A DNA stretch of 64,000 nucleotides from Sindora glabra (lineage: Eukaryota; Streptophyta; Magnoliopsida; Fabales; Fabaceae), in assembly GCA_020226215.1 (NCBI GenBank), contig CM035227.1, forward strand, positions 20,029,866-20,093,865. The letters run 5' to 3'. Positions 47,477 through 59,248 of this stretch are shown piece after piece. The notes beneath the pieces are model-generated. The model searched no databases. It was not told the DNA's origin and was given only the letters and a program-made list of their open reading frames with translations. The translations under genes and the position numbers were made by a program. Position 1 is the stretch's first letter. Each line of letters begins with the position of its first letter.

Positions 47477-49479
47477 ATCTTCCACATAAATATACATGAT
47501 TTATAAATAGTAGCCATAAAGGATTAATGTTAGTATAAAGATGACACTTTTACACCCATTGGTCCAATTAAAATCATATGTATCTAATAGCATAAAATAC
47601 AATATCCAAAGGAATATTAGCATCAAATCATATCAAATACCCACACCTTATCAATCAATACTATCAATGCGTGCAAAATAAGACTTACACAACTTGTTAT
47701 AACTACATATAAATTTATGCACAATGGGTCCTAACATCTATTCGAGATGCATAATGAGAACAAAATTATCAACAATAATAAAATAGGGTTTAAATGTCTC
47801 TAATTGCATGCCATACTCCTAAAACATGCACAAAATGCATGGCAACAACTTGAATATCTCATTATGAGTATTTTGTTTAAACATGTCCAAGATATTGATG
47901 AGCTCATATTAACAAAAGCCCCACTAACCTAAAACATTAGAGAAAACTTAGGAAATTTTACTATATTCATGTGATCATGTATTATATTTACCTTTAAGCC
48001 TTTTTAGTTAGTAGATTTGTGAGCATACAATCCATAGAAAATAGTAATATACTAGCGTGTTTTCCCTCTTACAAATAGGTATATCATTACAAGGAAAGAA
48101 TTATATAGCAACAATATTGTTGTGACATAAACCCGATTAAGGTCACAAAAACTTAGCAAGGTATTTATAACACCTGACATGCCTTGCCTTTAATAGATGT
48201 TACCGTAATTAATTGCAAGTAATTCCATGACATAACTCTTCCTAGCACTTGTTCAATCATAAATTTACAATTACTTAGATAACTAATAAAATATGTCTAA
48301 GTAACCTATACATATTAGATCTCCTAGTCTTCTATAAGTTAATCTAATTAATTGTACCACTCAAATACAAAACTATTTGCAATCCAAAGCCACTTATTCA
48401 AATCAATAATAAGCTACATACGATTGATGCATATGGGGCAACCCTTATCGCATAGAAAAAAATTAGGCCTAAAAAATAATTTGATCCTTCCAAATTGACA
48501 AATATGAAAACATACTAATGTGTTAGAATCTATTAGTATTAGAATAAAGCAAGCTAAATGCCTTTAGGACCTTTGTATCATAGGCCTATCATAAAAAATG
48601 ACTTTAAACCTATCACGCTTTCATTTGTAAGCCTTATAACTAAATTTGATTCCACGCTATTTTGTTTTAATTAATAGGTGCATCCATGTTATAAATTCTA
48701 GAATTACTAAAATGCTTATATATTCTAGTTTGTTTTGTTGTTTTAATATCTAAGAAGAGAAATAACAATTCTTTTCATTAAGTTATAAATGTAAATGAGA
48801 TATACACAATAAGTTGGATAATTTCATTTAACCTTCTCAGCAATTATTTAACTATCTTACATATATTGCATATTATTTTGTTAGATCATAAAACTATATT
48901 TTCCTCTAGTTGACATCGCTCCTACTAAAATAAACTATTTTAAACTGTAAGCAAGTTTTAAACACATTTAAATAAGGATAGTCTTTATAATCTACATGTT
49001 TTAATTAAATGTAATCCTTGACTATTAACTTAACCCAAAACCTATAATTCAATTCAGCATCCCTTTTTGTACTTAAAGATATGTATAATACATTTGTTTC
49101 ACATTGGACTAAACTATGAAAAGTAGTAAATGAATTCATTGGTAATGGAGTTGACACATATTGTCCTTAACTTCCACTATCTAAAAATCTCTTTAAAAAA
49201 TAATTTGAAATCTAGAGATGATTTCAAAACTTTGACAAATTTAAGCAATAATCTTTAAATAGATATGAAGATAATTAAGCTATGTACCAAAGCAAATACT
49301 TTATTTACTTCTATAAAACCAAATAAAGCATCCATCAATAATAAACTAAATGAATCATTAATGAAAAATAAGAAAATATTTTAAGTATAAGCTTCAAGAA
49401 AAGTAACCATCCCAAACTAATGGGCTTTCTTTGGATTTCTCTTACTTTTCTTTTTTATTATCCTCTTCTTCATAAATTT

Positions 49480-50270
49480 GAAGCAATCCATTTTCTTGTG
49501 TCTAAATTTCTTACAAAATTAACATTTCCCTTCAAACAAGGCATTTTTGGGTTTTAAATGGTCACCAATTTACCCATTTTTTCAATCATTTGAAAAATTC
49601 TTATGATTATCTTTAAAATGTTCTCTCACTCTTTGTTTAGAAGTAAAATCATAAGCCACCATATTAACTATATAGGTTTCCCTTTTTCTTATATTTTTTC
49701 TACTTAGCTTGAAATGGTTATTATATCATTCATTGTTTATTCACCATTTTGAGCTTGATAAGTAGCCTTTTGAACAATAGATTTAAAGGGTAGTAACTCT
49801 AATACTCTCCAGACAAGATAATCATCGTCTAGTTGAAGTCCAAGGGTCTTCAATTTATTATGATAATTATTAAACTTGAGAATGTGCTCTCAAACCTCAC
49901 TGACTCCATCATAAAAGGTGTTTCCAAGTAATAAAAGATGGTATCCCTTTTATGCTTTATCAAATTTCTTGAATTTTTTTTCTCACGGAATCTAGAAAAG
50001 TCTTTGCATCCGCAATCTTAGTCACAGGGATGCATTTTCCAATGTTAATATCTATAGAATACTTTAAAGTCATTAGACAAATCTTATTTAACTTCTTCCA
50101 TTTTTTTATGTTTCATTTTTACATGTACATGCAAATTTAGTTCAATTTTGAGTTTTTGGTTTATTAATTGTCTTGTCCAACCTAGCAATCGCTAGATATA
50201 AACTTATAAATTTGGTCCATTCATCATAATTTATCCTATGTAAAGTCTTTATGAAGATCAATTGCATGTG
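49480..50270 (-). pseudogene. copia gag, decayed
   Basis: On the minus strand the usual copia gag order is readable across frames. It starts YDEWTKFISLYLAIARLDKT near 50200, then KWKKLNKICLMTLKYSI, DAKTFLDSVREKKFKKFDKA, HNKLKTLGLQLDDDYLVWRV near 49830, and a CCHC zinc knuckle near 49490-49535 in which all four metal ligands remain (C-x2-C-x4-H-x4-C) but a stop lies between the first two Cys. Frameshifts and stops prevent a full product. In live elements gag forms the particle that packages the element RNA. Confidence 0.8.
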
Positions 50271-52485
50271 TAAAAATAACAAGAAAAATGTATCAAACCA
50301 TTAATGCATATATACTCTTAATCATGCTTACATTTTCCTTTTAATCATATAATTTTATAAATTATTATATTATAAAATCCAATACTAAAGAGTAGTTTAG
50401 AACTTTATAGCATAATATAAAAGCTGAATATCTTACTCTTAAATTTTAACACTGAATGGTGTTTAAAATTCTAAGAATAAAACACTCTACCCTACACTTA
50501 TTTATTGCTAACTTACTATACTAATGATATAATACTGAAAGATTTACCCATAGGCACTCTTGCTTCCTTCTACCTTTAAAGATCAAGTGAGATAGTTTTA
50601 GGAAAATATGGATTTCATTTAAGGTCCATATAAATATAATTCCCTCCATCTCCGACTAAAAAAAATGTATGGGTGAAATGTCAAGGCCTGAAACTCCTCC
50701 TCATCTTATACAGGTAATACTAAGGCAACTTTTCATTTTCCACTGGAAATTTTTCAAGTTAGCTCAATTTCTCTTCCTTTAATTATGGATGATCATAATA
50801 CTTTTGAGTAAACTCTTTTTTAGCTAAGAATCTTTTCTAAAATAATTGTTTCGTTTTGGAAGAGGTTTCCCTAGTCTTTTACTTATAAATTTTTAAATAA
50901 TTTTTCTTTTTTAAAAAAAATTGAATAAAATTATATGCAATTAGTCCCACAAAAATAGGTACTCAATTACACAAAATTTCATAACATAATATAAGTATAC
51001 AGTAATTTCTATTAAATGTAATAATCTTTTAAAAAATTATTATATTTTAAAATCAGAATCCATAAATGCTATAAAAATTATAGCATGTAGCCTATAATAT
51101 AGGAATTATCAAAGAAAAATTTTAACTAAAAATAATTTCAAATAAATATGCAAATAAATTGGGCAATAAATATTAAAAATATTTTTATTTCAAAAAATTC
51201 AAAAAAAATCCATAAAAAATGCTTGAAGAGTGGAGTACAGAAGTATAATCATCAACCCTAACTATTGTCGACAAATGATGCGTAACCACATACACTGGTT
51301 ATGTAACTAGGATTAGCACGTCTCGTGCCTAAGAGTAATCTTCTTTGCTTGAGTTATAGCTCATGGGTTAAACTTGACCTAAGTCTGACCTAACTACAAT
51401 CTAACATGATTTTAGCTAATTTTTTTTATGATTTTTGCCATAGTTTCACTCAAAATTACAAATTTATCGTCCTTAAACATAATTCAATTATTTTCATTTA
51501 AAAAAATGATAGTTTTTGAATTTCAAATTTTTCCAAAATCCAAAGCCAATGGTTATGGAGGCTCCAACTCTTTAAAGAATCTTTCTCACATGTTTTATGG
51601 TTTTTCTCATCACTATTATCCTTCTTAAGCCCAGTCTCAATTATCTATGATTCTCACTTAGTTTCATATGTTTTATGAATGTTCATCGAGGTTCATCAAT
51701 GACTTTTGAATGCTAACAATGGCTTCTCATTCATGATTCTGATGTTTAATGTATTTTATGCAATTGACTAATACATTACATGGTCTAAAACAAAGAATTT
51801 TTCTAGGTTTGGTAATTCCTTATTTTTGCCTTTTTAAAGTTTTATGAAATTCCATCAAAAAAATAATTCCAAGTTTTGATATTTTCAAGTCCTTATCTAA
51901 AATATATTTAGATACATTCATTCAAATTTTTAAGAAATATGACAATATGCCCAAAACTAAACCCATACACGGACAACATGTTTGCACATATACATGAAAC
52001 AAAATTTGGTACATATCCTCATCCAAAACTTAGTAGAATTATAACAAGCCATACGTGCATTTCCTAACCAAATATACATAAGTATTTGACATTTATATTT
52101 ACCAGAAATTAAAACATACTCATTCTTGATTTTATTTATGGTTTCTAGTTATTATATCATTATTCCATATAAATAATAGAAAAATACACACAATGGCATG
52201 CATACTTAATTTCCAACATAAAGTAAAAATATAAAACCATAAATTTGACATGCACCATCCCTAAATTCTTAATTTCTTATCCACGAAATAGCCCCATGAA
52301 CATTTATCAATGATTAACCGACACTTTCAATCACAAACTCAAATTACATAGACAATTTGTAAATGTATTCATGCTTAAAGCAAATAAACATACATTCATG
52401 GCCAAATAGTGGAATTGAATGTCATTACAAATTCTCAACTATAATCCAAAACTTTAACTAGGCTCTAATAGGTTCTAATATTAAT

Positions 52486-52912
52486 TGTAAGAATAAATTT
52501 TAATATTTTTCATTATTCCTAGTCTTAAGCTTTGAATTATAGCATGAGAAATTCATAAATAAATCACTTTATAAAGGATTATATAAGTCAATATACCTAA
52601 TTCATCTAAATCCATCTTCTAATATCGCAAAATAAGTCTCACAATATTACCCTTCTCAATAGCCTCTCTATCTCTAAGCAAAAAAGTTTTGACCAATGAA
52701 GTACAAAATCTTGAACTATGAGAGATGAAAGGTAAAGACCGCACATTTATAAGCTTATATGGGTTATGGATCCTATCTATCATCAAATCCACGCTTATTT
52801 TTATCAATGTTAAGCCAAAGTACTCAATTATCCATTAATTATATCACACAAATCCTAAGTAATAATAATTTTTTTTATTAATAAATTATGTATAGTCCAT
52901 AAATTATTAACA
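52486..52912 (-). repeat. 5' LTR of the copia element, 427 bp
   Basis: The transcription start side, since the element runs on the minus strand. It holds one copy of the segment duplicated in the other LTR. Divergence between the two LTRs is considerable (many scattered substitutions over 427 bp), so the insertion is old. Confidence 0.87.
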
Positions 52913-53126
52913 CACTAAACATTACTTTTAAAAGGAAAATCCTAAATGATCCAAAAATTATTTTTTCTAAAATTAGAAGTGTGTTGCATGCCATTTATGA
53001 ATTAAATGAAAATCAATTGTGTTTATCTCTACACTTCTATAGTTTGAAACTTCACTCTCAAAGCATTCTAGAAAAATTTTAGTCTTACCATAATATTGAT
53101 TTTTTAGTGTAACTTCATATTATATT

Positions 53127-53192
53127 TTAATAAATTAGTATTAATGACATCATGATTGAGTGACAAATTGGTATTAATGACATTATGATTGA
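53127..53192. repeat. 33-bp tandem duplication
   Basis: Two copies of TTAGTATTAATGACATCATG.../TTGGTATTAATGACATTATG... follow each other directly, with a handful of differences. Confidence 0.7.
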
Positions 53193-54029
53193 GTTATTCT
53201 TAAATTTAAGAAAGTAATTTATTGATTTATAAAAATATAATAGAAACTAGTATTGAGAATCCCAATACTATAATAGAATGAGAAAATTTTCCTTTTTCGA
53301 GTGATTTTCCAATACTTATTTTAAAATAAATAAAATTTAGAAATGTAACTTTTATGGCTAAAAGTAGAGGTAGCAAATGAATAAATTAAAATGAATAAAA
53401 ATATAATTAAAAGTAAATGGATTATTGTTAACCCATCTATCTCTTTATAACCTATTATAAAATTTTAAATGAATTATAGATGACCCGTAATTCTTAAATA
53501 TATAGTTAGTTTGATTCATTCATTTTATCCATTAGATTATTATTTTTTATTATTTCTATTGATATTAATTTTTTCACTATTATATTGTATTTTTCACGAT
53601 CATTTCAAAATAAAATATGCTGCTAGAAAATTTTAAACTAAAATTTTATTCTTTATTTTAAAATTATAACTTTTCTTTATTTTTTATAATATAAATAACT
53701 ATTTTTTAATCTTATATTTCTTAAAATTGAAATTCATAAAAATTAAATATGGTTGAACAAATATTTTAACATTGACATACATTAAATAAAACTTATTTAA
53801 TTCAAAATTGACATTACAATAAAACAAAAAATATTCAAAATAATAAAAAGAACTATCTATTTTTTCTTTTATATTGATTAATTAAGAATCTATTTGTTAA
53901 ACATGCCTAAATGTATTATAATATAGTTTTCCAAAAAAAATCGTGTATATATTTTTTATGTACATATAACACTTTTAAATCTCTTTACTTCATTTTGAGA
54001 TATTGATATAAATACTCATTATAATAATC

Positions 54030-54086
54030 ATGTATATATATATACATATATATGTATATATATATACATATATATGTATATATATC
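54030..54086. repeat. Palindromic TATA/TACATA microsatellite
   Basis: An alternation of ATGTATATATATATACAT units, self-complementary along its length, able to form a cruciform. Simple sequence only. Confidence 0.8.
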
Positions 54087-54840
54087 TCACATACTAGAAA
54101 ATCTCTTTAATTGATAATAATAATGCTTAAGATTATTTTTTATGATATTTTTTAGAAGCTAATTAGTATTGTTAAATTTATTTTTAAATTTAATTTTTAT
54201 ATAATGGAAAAATAAGATTAGTACATGTGAATAAATTTGACTTTACTTTCTTTAGATGAGAATCAATATCATATATATGTATAAGGACATTTAAATTCAT
54301 ATTCAATTATTAATATATATTTTTTGTAAATGAACGAATAAAATATTTTAGTATAATAATTTTTATTTATAATATTAATTCACATAATACATGAATTAAT
54401 TTCTTTTATATACATAAACAGGATAAATTGTTATCCATGAATCAATTCATATTGATCCTTCTTGGATAAGGTCAATAAAACTCAATACACTTTAATCATA
54501 AAACTAATATAGATGGATAAATAAATATAAATTATAATTATCAATTATAGCTAAAAATGTGTCTTAAAAATTATTTTTGAAAGAGATGTTCAAATGTAAG
54601 AAAAAAAAATACCTTTGATTCTTTGATACTACATTATTAAAATTATACAAAAACAAAATATTATTTATATATAATTAATAAGAATAAGACACTAGAAAAA
54701 TATAAGTTTCTTTAATGAACTCCTTACTAGAAGGTAAAATATTTTGCCAAAAAAATATTTTTAAACAAAATATAATCTAATTGTGATTGTCAGACATGCT
54801 AGTTTATTCTCAAAGTATTTTGTTACCTAAGGCCCGTGAT

Positions 54841-54976
54841 GAGATGAGAATTAGAATTAAATATAATTGACTAAACTTAACTTGACACAAAAGGAAGAAA
54901 GAGATTTATGAGATGAGAATTAGAATTAAATATAATTGACTAAACTTAACTTGACACAAAAGGAAGAAAGAGATTT
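54841..54976. repeat. 69-bp perfect tandem duplication
   Basis: 54841-54909 and 54910-54976 are identical over the overlapping length (start GAGATGAGAATTAG, end AAGAGATTT). Absence of any difference in spacer DNA points to a very recent event or an assembly artefact. Confidence 0.9.
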
Positions 54977-55804
54977 GATTTTAAACAATTCGAGCCCCGA
55001 AAAAGTTAATTTTAAATATAATTAATTATAAATAATTAATTTTAAAAAATCTTATCAATATCTATATTGCCTTAAAAACCTGATCATAAAAGTGAAATGC
55101 AATCTAATCCTGAACTCAGAATCTTTTTCAAATACAGTAATTTTGAAAATTTGGATCTTGTGAAACCATCCCCGGTTAAAATAAGTCTATTATCAATTAT
55201 TGAGTCTAAAACGGACTTGAGGCTCTAAAATTAATACCAAACTTAGCTTGCACTGTCATGGTACTCCAAAAATTTTTAAATTCAAAATAATATAATAAAT
55301 TTAAAGATTATTATATTAAATTATTCAATGATAACTATCATTTTTAATGAATAAGATTAAATAATCTCAATAATTTCAAAAAAATATCATATTACTTCAA
55401 ATTTGAAACTCTAGAAGTAACATGAATTTCACCTCATTTCATGCATCAATATAATCATAAACCAGGGACACTGAATCATCATAAAATGTGAAAAAATTTT
55501 AAGATTGTAAAACAAGCCTTCTCAACTACAAAGTTAAAAAAATGCCAATAACGCATCCTTCATCCACACCGTTTATGTCACCTCAACCAGAAGATGGGAG
55601 ATCATTGGCTCGGAATAAATAAATAAACTAATAATAATAACAGAAAGTTCGTTCCCTTTGTGAGTCAGGAAGGTAACAAAGGCCTGCCGAGGCAAAAAAA
55701 ACCACCAGAGAATTCAGCTTCAATTTGACCACAACTTCAAGGTGAATTGTGCCGATTCTCTTCTTCAGACGCAACCAAAATGCCTGGGACTTCAAAGAAA
55801 TAAC

Positions 55805-58800
55805 TCATGGGGCCAAGCCTGTAGTCTTACAAATGGGGCACAGATTCTTGTGCATCAGCCATTTTTTGATGCATTCAGCATGGAAATCATGCCCACAATC
55901 AAGCGTCCCAATATCATCCCCATCATTATACTCCTCCTGGGCACAATACAATCAATTGATAAGATCAATATGTTTAGAGATTACATGAGTATGCACATAA
56001 GAAAGTAAATAAAAATCAACCCAAAAGGTTTACCTGACAAACACAGCAGGGTTCTGCCTCAAGCTGAGATCCTGAATACTTCTTTTGTTTTAAAAGTTTC
56101 AATATTTTTTCCTCACTCAACCCAGTACTGACATTTCCAATGCGTTCTTCCAGAGCCAATAACTCCTATGACATTCATATAGAGTATATAATCAGGATTC
56201 TTTCTGAAATGAAGCATCAAGGGTTGGCAGAATAAGGAGACCATATATGCCATCCAAATGTGGAATTCTATTTACCTCATACGACATGTTATCAACATCG
56301 AGTCTCATATCCCTGTGACGATCATGAATATCAGCCATTCCCGCAAATACAGACTGGTCAAGGATCATAACATCCTGTCAGAGTGAAACCACAGGTTTCA
56401 CATTGATGATAAGTCAGCAAATCAAGCAGCACATTGCCGACTTAAATGAGACAGTGATAAGGCGTTCATGTGTGTATCACTAACTTCTATAAATGAATAC
56501 TTTCTTTCACTAGCAGAAGGGGGTGGCATAAATGACAGATGCAACAACCCCAATCAAAACAAAATTCACAGAAAAGTAGAACTCCCAAGCCCAACCTATT
56601 TTGTTTGCATCCTAGTAGTCTTTATAGAAACATTCAAACATCTTGTCATTCTTCCACAAAGACAGCTTGTCATGTATAGATTAAATAAAATTACCTGTGC
56701 AAAATACTGCATCTTTTTATCAACAGAATTTACCTTTGGGAGTCTCACTCAATGTAAAATCAAACTAACGTCACTGTTTACCCATTCAGACATTCCTATT
56801 CAACATAATATCTAATTAACAAAGCAAACAATCACGTTTTTTGCATTAAACTGAATCAAATTTGAACTGACAAAGCATCAATTCTGACACTATCAATGAT
56901 CCAGACAGAAAAATGCCAAGAAAAACGTTCCTCCATGTCAATAACTTGCCAATATACATCACTTATTATGAAAACTAACCTCAAATCGCAGGTTCCCTCC
57001 CCTACGCATGAGTCCCAGAACATTGCGGAGCTTCATAACAAAAGGGAAAGGAAAAATGTCAACTACAAGAGCTCAATGATTCATAGAGCTAATTATAAAT
57101 TTTTTTTTTCTTCACTTCTAGATTTATTACAGTAGCAGAGATCAAAGATTACCTGTAGGCAGAGCATAAGCACATAAGACTAAAGACATGAACAACAATA
57201 AATAATTTTATATTGTTTCTTCTTAATGGACTTCAGTGTGATACTATAGTTTCAATCATGTTAAATATGTTGAACATAGTGGTTTATCAGACTTCTGAGT
57301 TCCTAAATATATATTTGTGTACATTTAATCAATTTGGTGGCATTAGTTGACTGTACTCACCCACTTTAAGCAGCATGTACTACACAGAGTTGAATGTAAG
57401 TTTCTAAAACACTCTTATAAGTGAGGCTGATTGCCCAGACCCCTTCATGTTATATACAATCTTTAGAGCAAAAATTGCACCAGCAAGTAAGACACAAGAT
57501 ATTCACGGAAAATCATCAAGCGTTAAATACACACCTCAGAAACAAGTCTACTACTCCCTTCACCAGCAACAGCCAGAGATCCGTAATGAATAGGGAATCC
57601 CTAATTCACCATCAACTTGCCTCCATGAAGATGATCTTGAGTGTAACTGATGATATGCCTGGCTAGCAGCTGCAGATGATAACATCCTTGCATCAGATGA
57701 AGTAGGAGGACCAGAATGCAAGGGAGAAAAGTTATGGCTCTGACCACCAGCAGGCTCCAATCTAGGAGAAAAAAATGATCGACGGACATATTCCGGTAAT
57801 CTCCGTAAGTGTTGTGCAGGGCTAGGACGAGAAACCCAGGTTGGAGCAGAAGATGGATTGATGGCCGAATTTGTTCCAGCCCTTGATGAAGAAGCAACAT
57901 TCCCTGAAATACTCTGATTCCCAGCACTAGAGGCTCTAATTGTTGGATTTGTAACCAAACTTCTTAAATCAGTTGGAGGTACAAACAATGGTTGTTCTGA
58001 TATGTTTCTAGTCATACTTCTTGAGCTTGCTTCCTCACATGATGGATTATCCCTGTCAGCACATAAAATTGAGCTTGAGGAGTTGCTGTTTCTGGAGCTA
58101 GATCCACCACTCCACCTAACAGGATGCCTTGGCAAAGTAGGACCCTGGATTATAAGGGGCTGGCTCTGAGAAATCATATTATCTACCATTGGTGTTGGCC
58201 TCAACTCCAAAGAATTATGAACATGTTGAAATCTTTGTGACATATGAGATGATGAAACATTAGAACGCCTAATCCCACTCCCACTCCCACTCCCAGTTGA
58301 GAATGCAGGGGGAGGAATGGAACCTTGCTGGCTAGAGGGATTTAATCTCAAACGGAAATTTCTATGGAAATTTTCTGACATTCCTGCAACATTTAAATTG
58401 GGAAGGCTATCAGATGCTTCATCCCGCATACCTAGGCCAAGTCTTGCACTTACCTGTTCTGATGAAGCTGATCTGTTTAAACTGCTCCTTGAATTATCAT
58501 GAACCGAAAGAGTATGCCAGGAACCACTTTCTGTATGTTGACTATAGCTAGAACTTCCACCATCAGATGACTGTCCAACATTTGCCTCAACAGCCTTTCT
58601 TTTACAAGATAACCGGCAAGCATCCATAGAACAACCTGGCCTACCTTCATTATCTTCTACAAAGAAGCTGCTACTTCCAGAAGGATGCAGAAAAGGACCA
58701 GAACCAATAGTAGGAGGAATACATTCATTTGCTAATCCATTAGATTTGTGCACGTTAGGATGCTCTGCATGTTGACTATTATCACCACCATTTTCAACCA

Positions 58801-59248
58801 AACCTGCATTTAAGTTGAGATTTTGTGCCACAATGTGAGGATTGGAATTGCCCATATATATCGGACCGGTATTGACATTGTCTAATGAGAGAACATTATT
58901 TTGCTCAAGTTGCCTTTCTTCCAACCTTTGACCAGTAACAGCACTGGCACTTGCTGAGGATGACCATCCAAACTCTCTCTTATGTTGATTCTGATTAATC
59001 TCACTCTGCATATTACTAGAACTTGGCTCCCCTAAGCTCCATCCACTCAAGTTAGGCCATTCATGATTCACATATGATGAGTTCATATCAGCAGGTGAAA
59101 GAATATACTCAGGTATTTGGTTTTCTGCAGAATCCTGCATGTTATTCCAGCAAATTTGTGGATCGACAGTAGAACTACTTGATGTAGATCCACAATCAAA
59201 TTCTAAGGTTTCACGTAAGGAACCAATTGTACCCCTCTGTCCTTGCAT
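55805..59248 (-). CDS. MBR: MBR1/MBR2-like RING-H2 E3 ubiquitin ligase, with one frameshift
   Basis: Coding exons on the minus strand: 57535-59248, 56980-57030, 56276-56374, 56034-56165 and 55805-55936. The start MQGQRGTIGSLRETLEFDCG and the body (ICWNNM, NLSGWSLGEPSSS, PVRWSGGSSSRN, LPEYVRRSFFSPRLEPAGGQ) match the MBR group, long Ser-rich proteins with a C-terminal RING. The last four exons are phase 0 and encode LRNVLGLMRRGGNLRFE, DVMILDQSVFAGMADIHDRH and a complete RING-H2 (ligands C-x2-C, C-x-H, H-x2-C, C-x2-C). The large exon is 1714 bases, one more than a multiple of three. The frame leaves LGIPYSLR and the conserved partner SLAVAGEGSSRLVSE is in the next frame, one extra base near 57580. 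As written the product stops at 562 residues without a RING; without that base it would be about 708. Known of the family: MBR1/2 ubiquitinate Mediator subunit MED25 and promote flowering. Confidence 0.92.

Larger units (their letters stand above)
46917..52912 (-). mobile_element. Ty1/copia LTR retrotransposon, 6.0 kb, internally decayed
   Basis: Two direct LTRs (46917-47476 and 52486-52912) start TGTTAATAATTTATG and end TTACA or TTGCA when read on the minus strand. Flanking pentamers CATTA (46912-46916) and CACTA (52913-52917) agree at 4 of 5. Next to the right-hand (5') LTR is CCTATTAGAGCC (52461-52472), resembling the initiator-Met primer site TGGTATCAGAGC. Next to the other LTR is GTGGAAGAT followed by TGTT, the usual copia polypurine end. 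A broken gag is at 49.48-50.27 kb, and a last piece of pol (MDCMLTNLLTKKA, the usual end of the copia RNase H region) near 47990-48040. Protease, integrase and reverse transcriptase cannot be recognised; the 1.5 kb available is too short for them. Non-autonomous. Confidence 0.87.
52918..55804. other. AT-rich intergenic, 3' side of the MBR-like gene
   Basis: No gene is recognised. TAGAGGTAGCAAATG near 53365 resembles the left end of a hAT-type element, but no partner end is found. Small tandem repeats are listed separately. From about 55500 the base composition becomes more balanced; this is probably the 3' untranslated part of the MBR-like gene. Confidence 0.5.

Noticed and set aside
53365..54560. 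hAT-type element suggested by TAGAGGTAGCAAATG at 53365
   Set aside because: No complementary right end or 8-bp duplication could be found, so no element was drawn.
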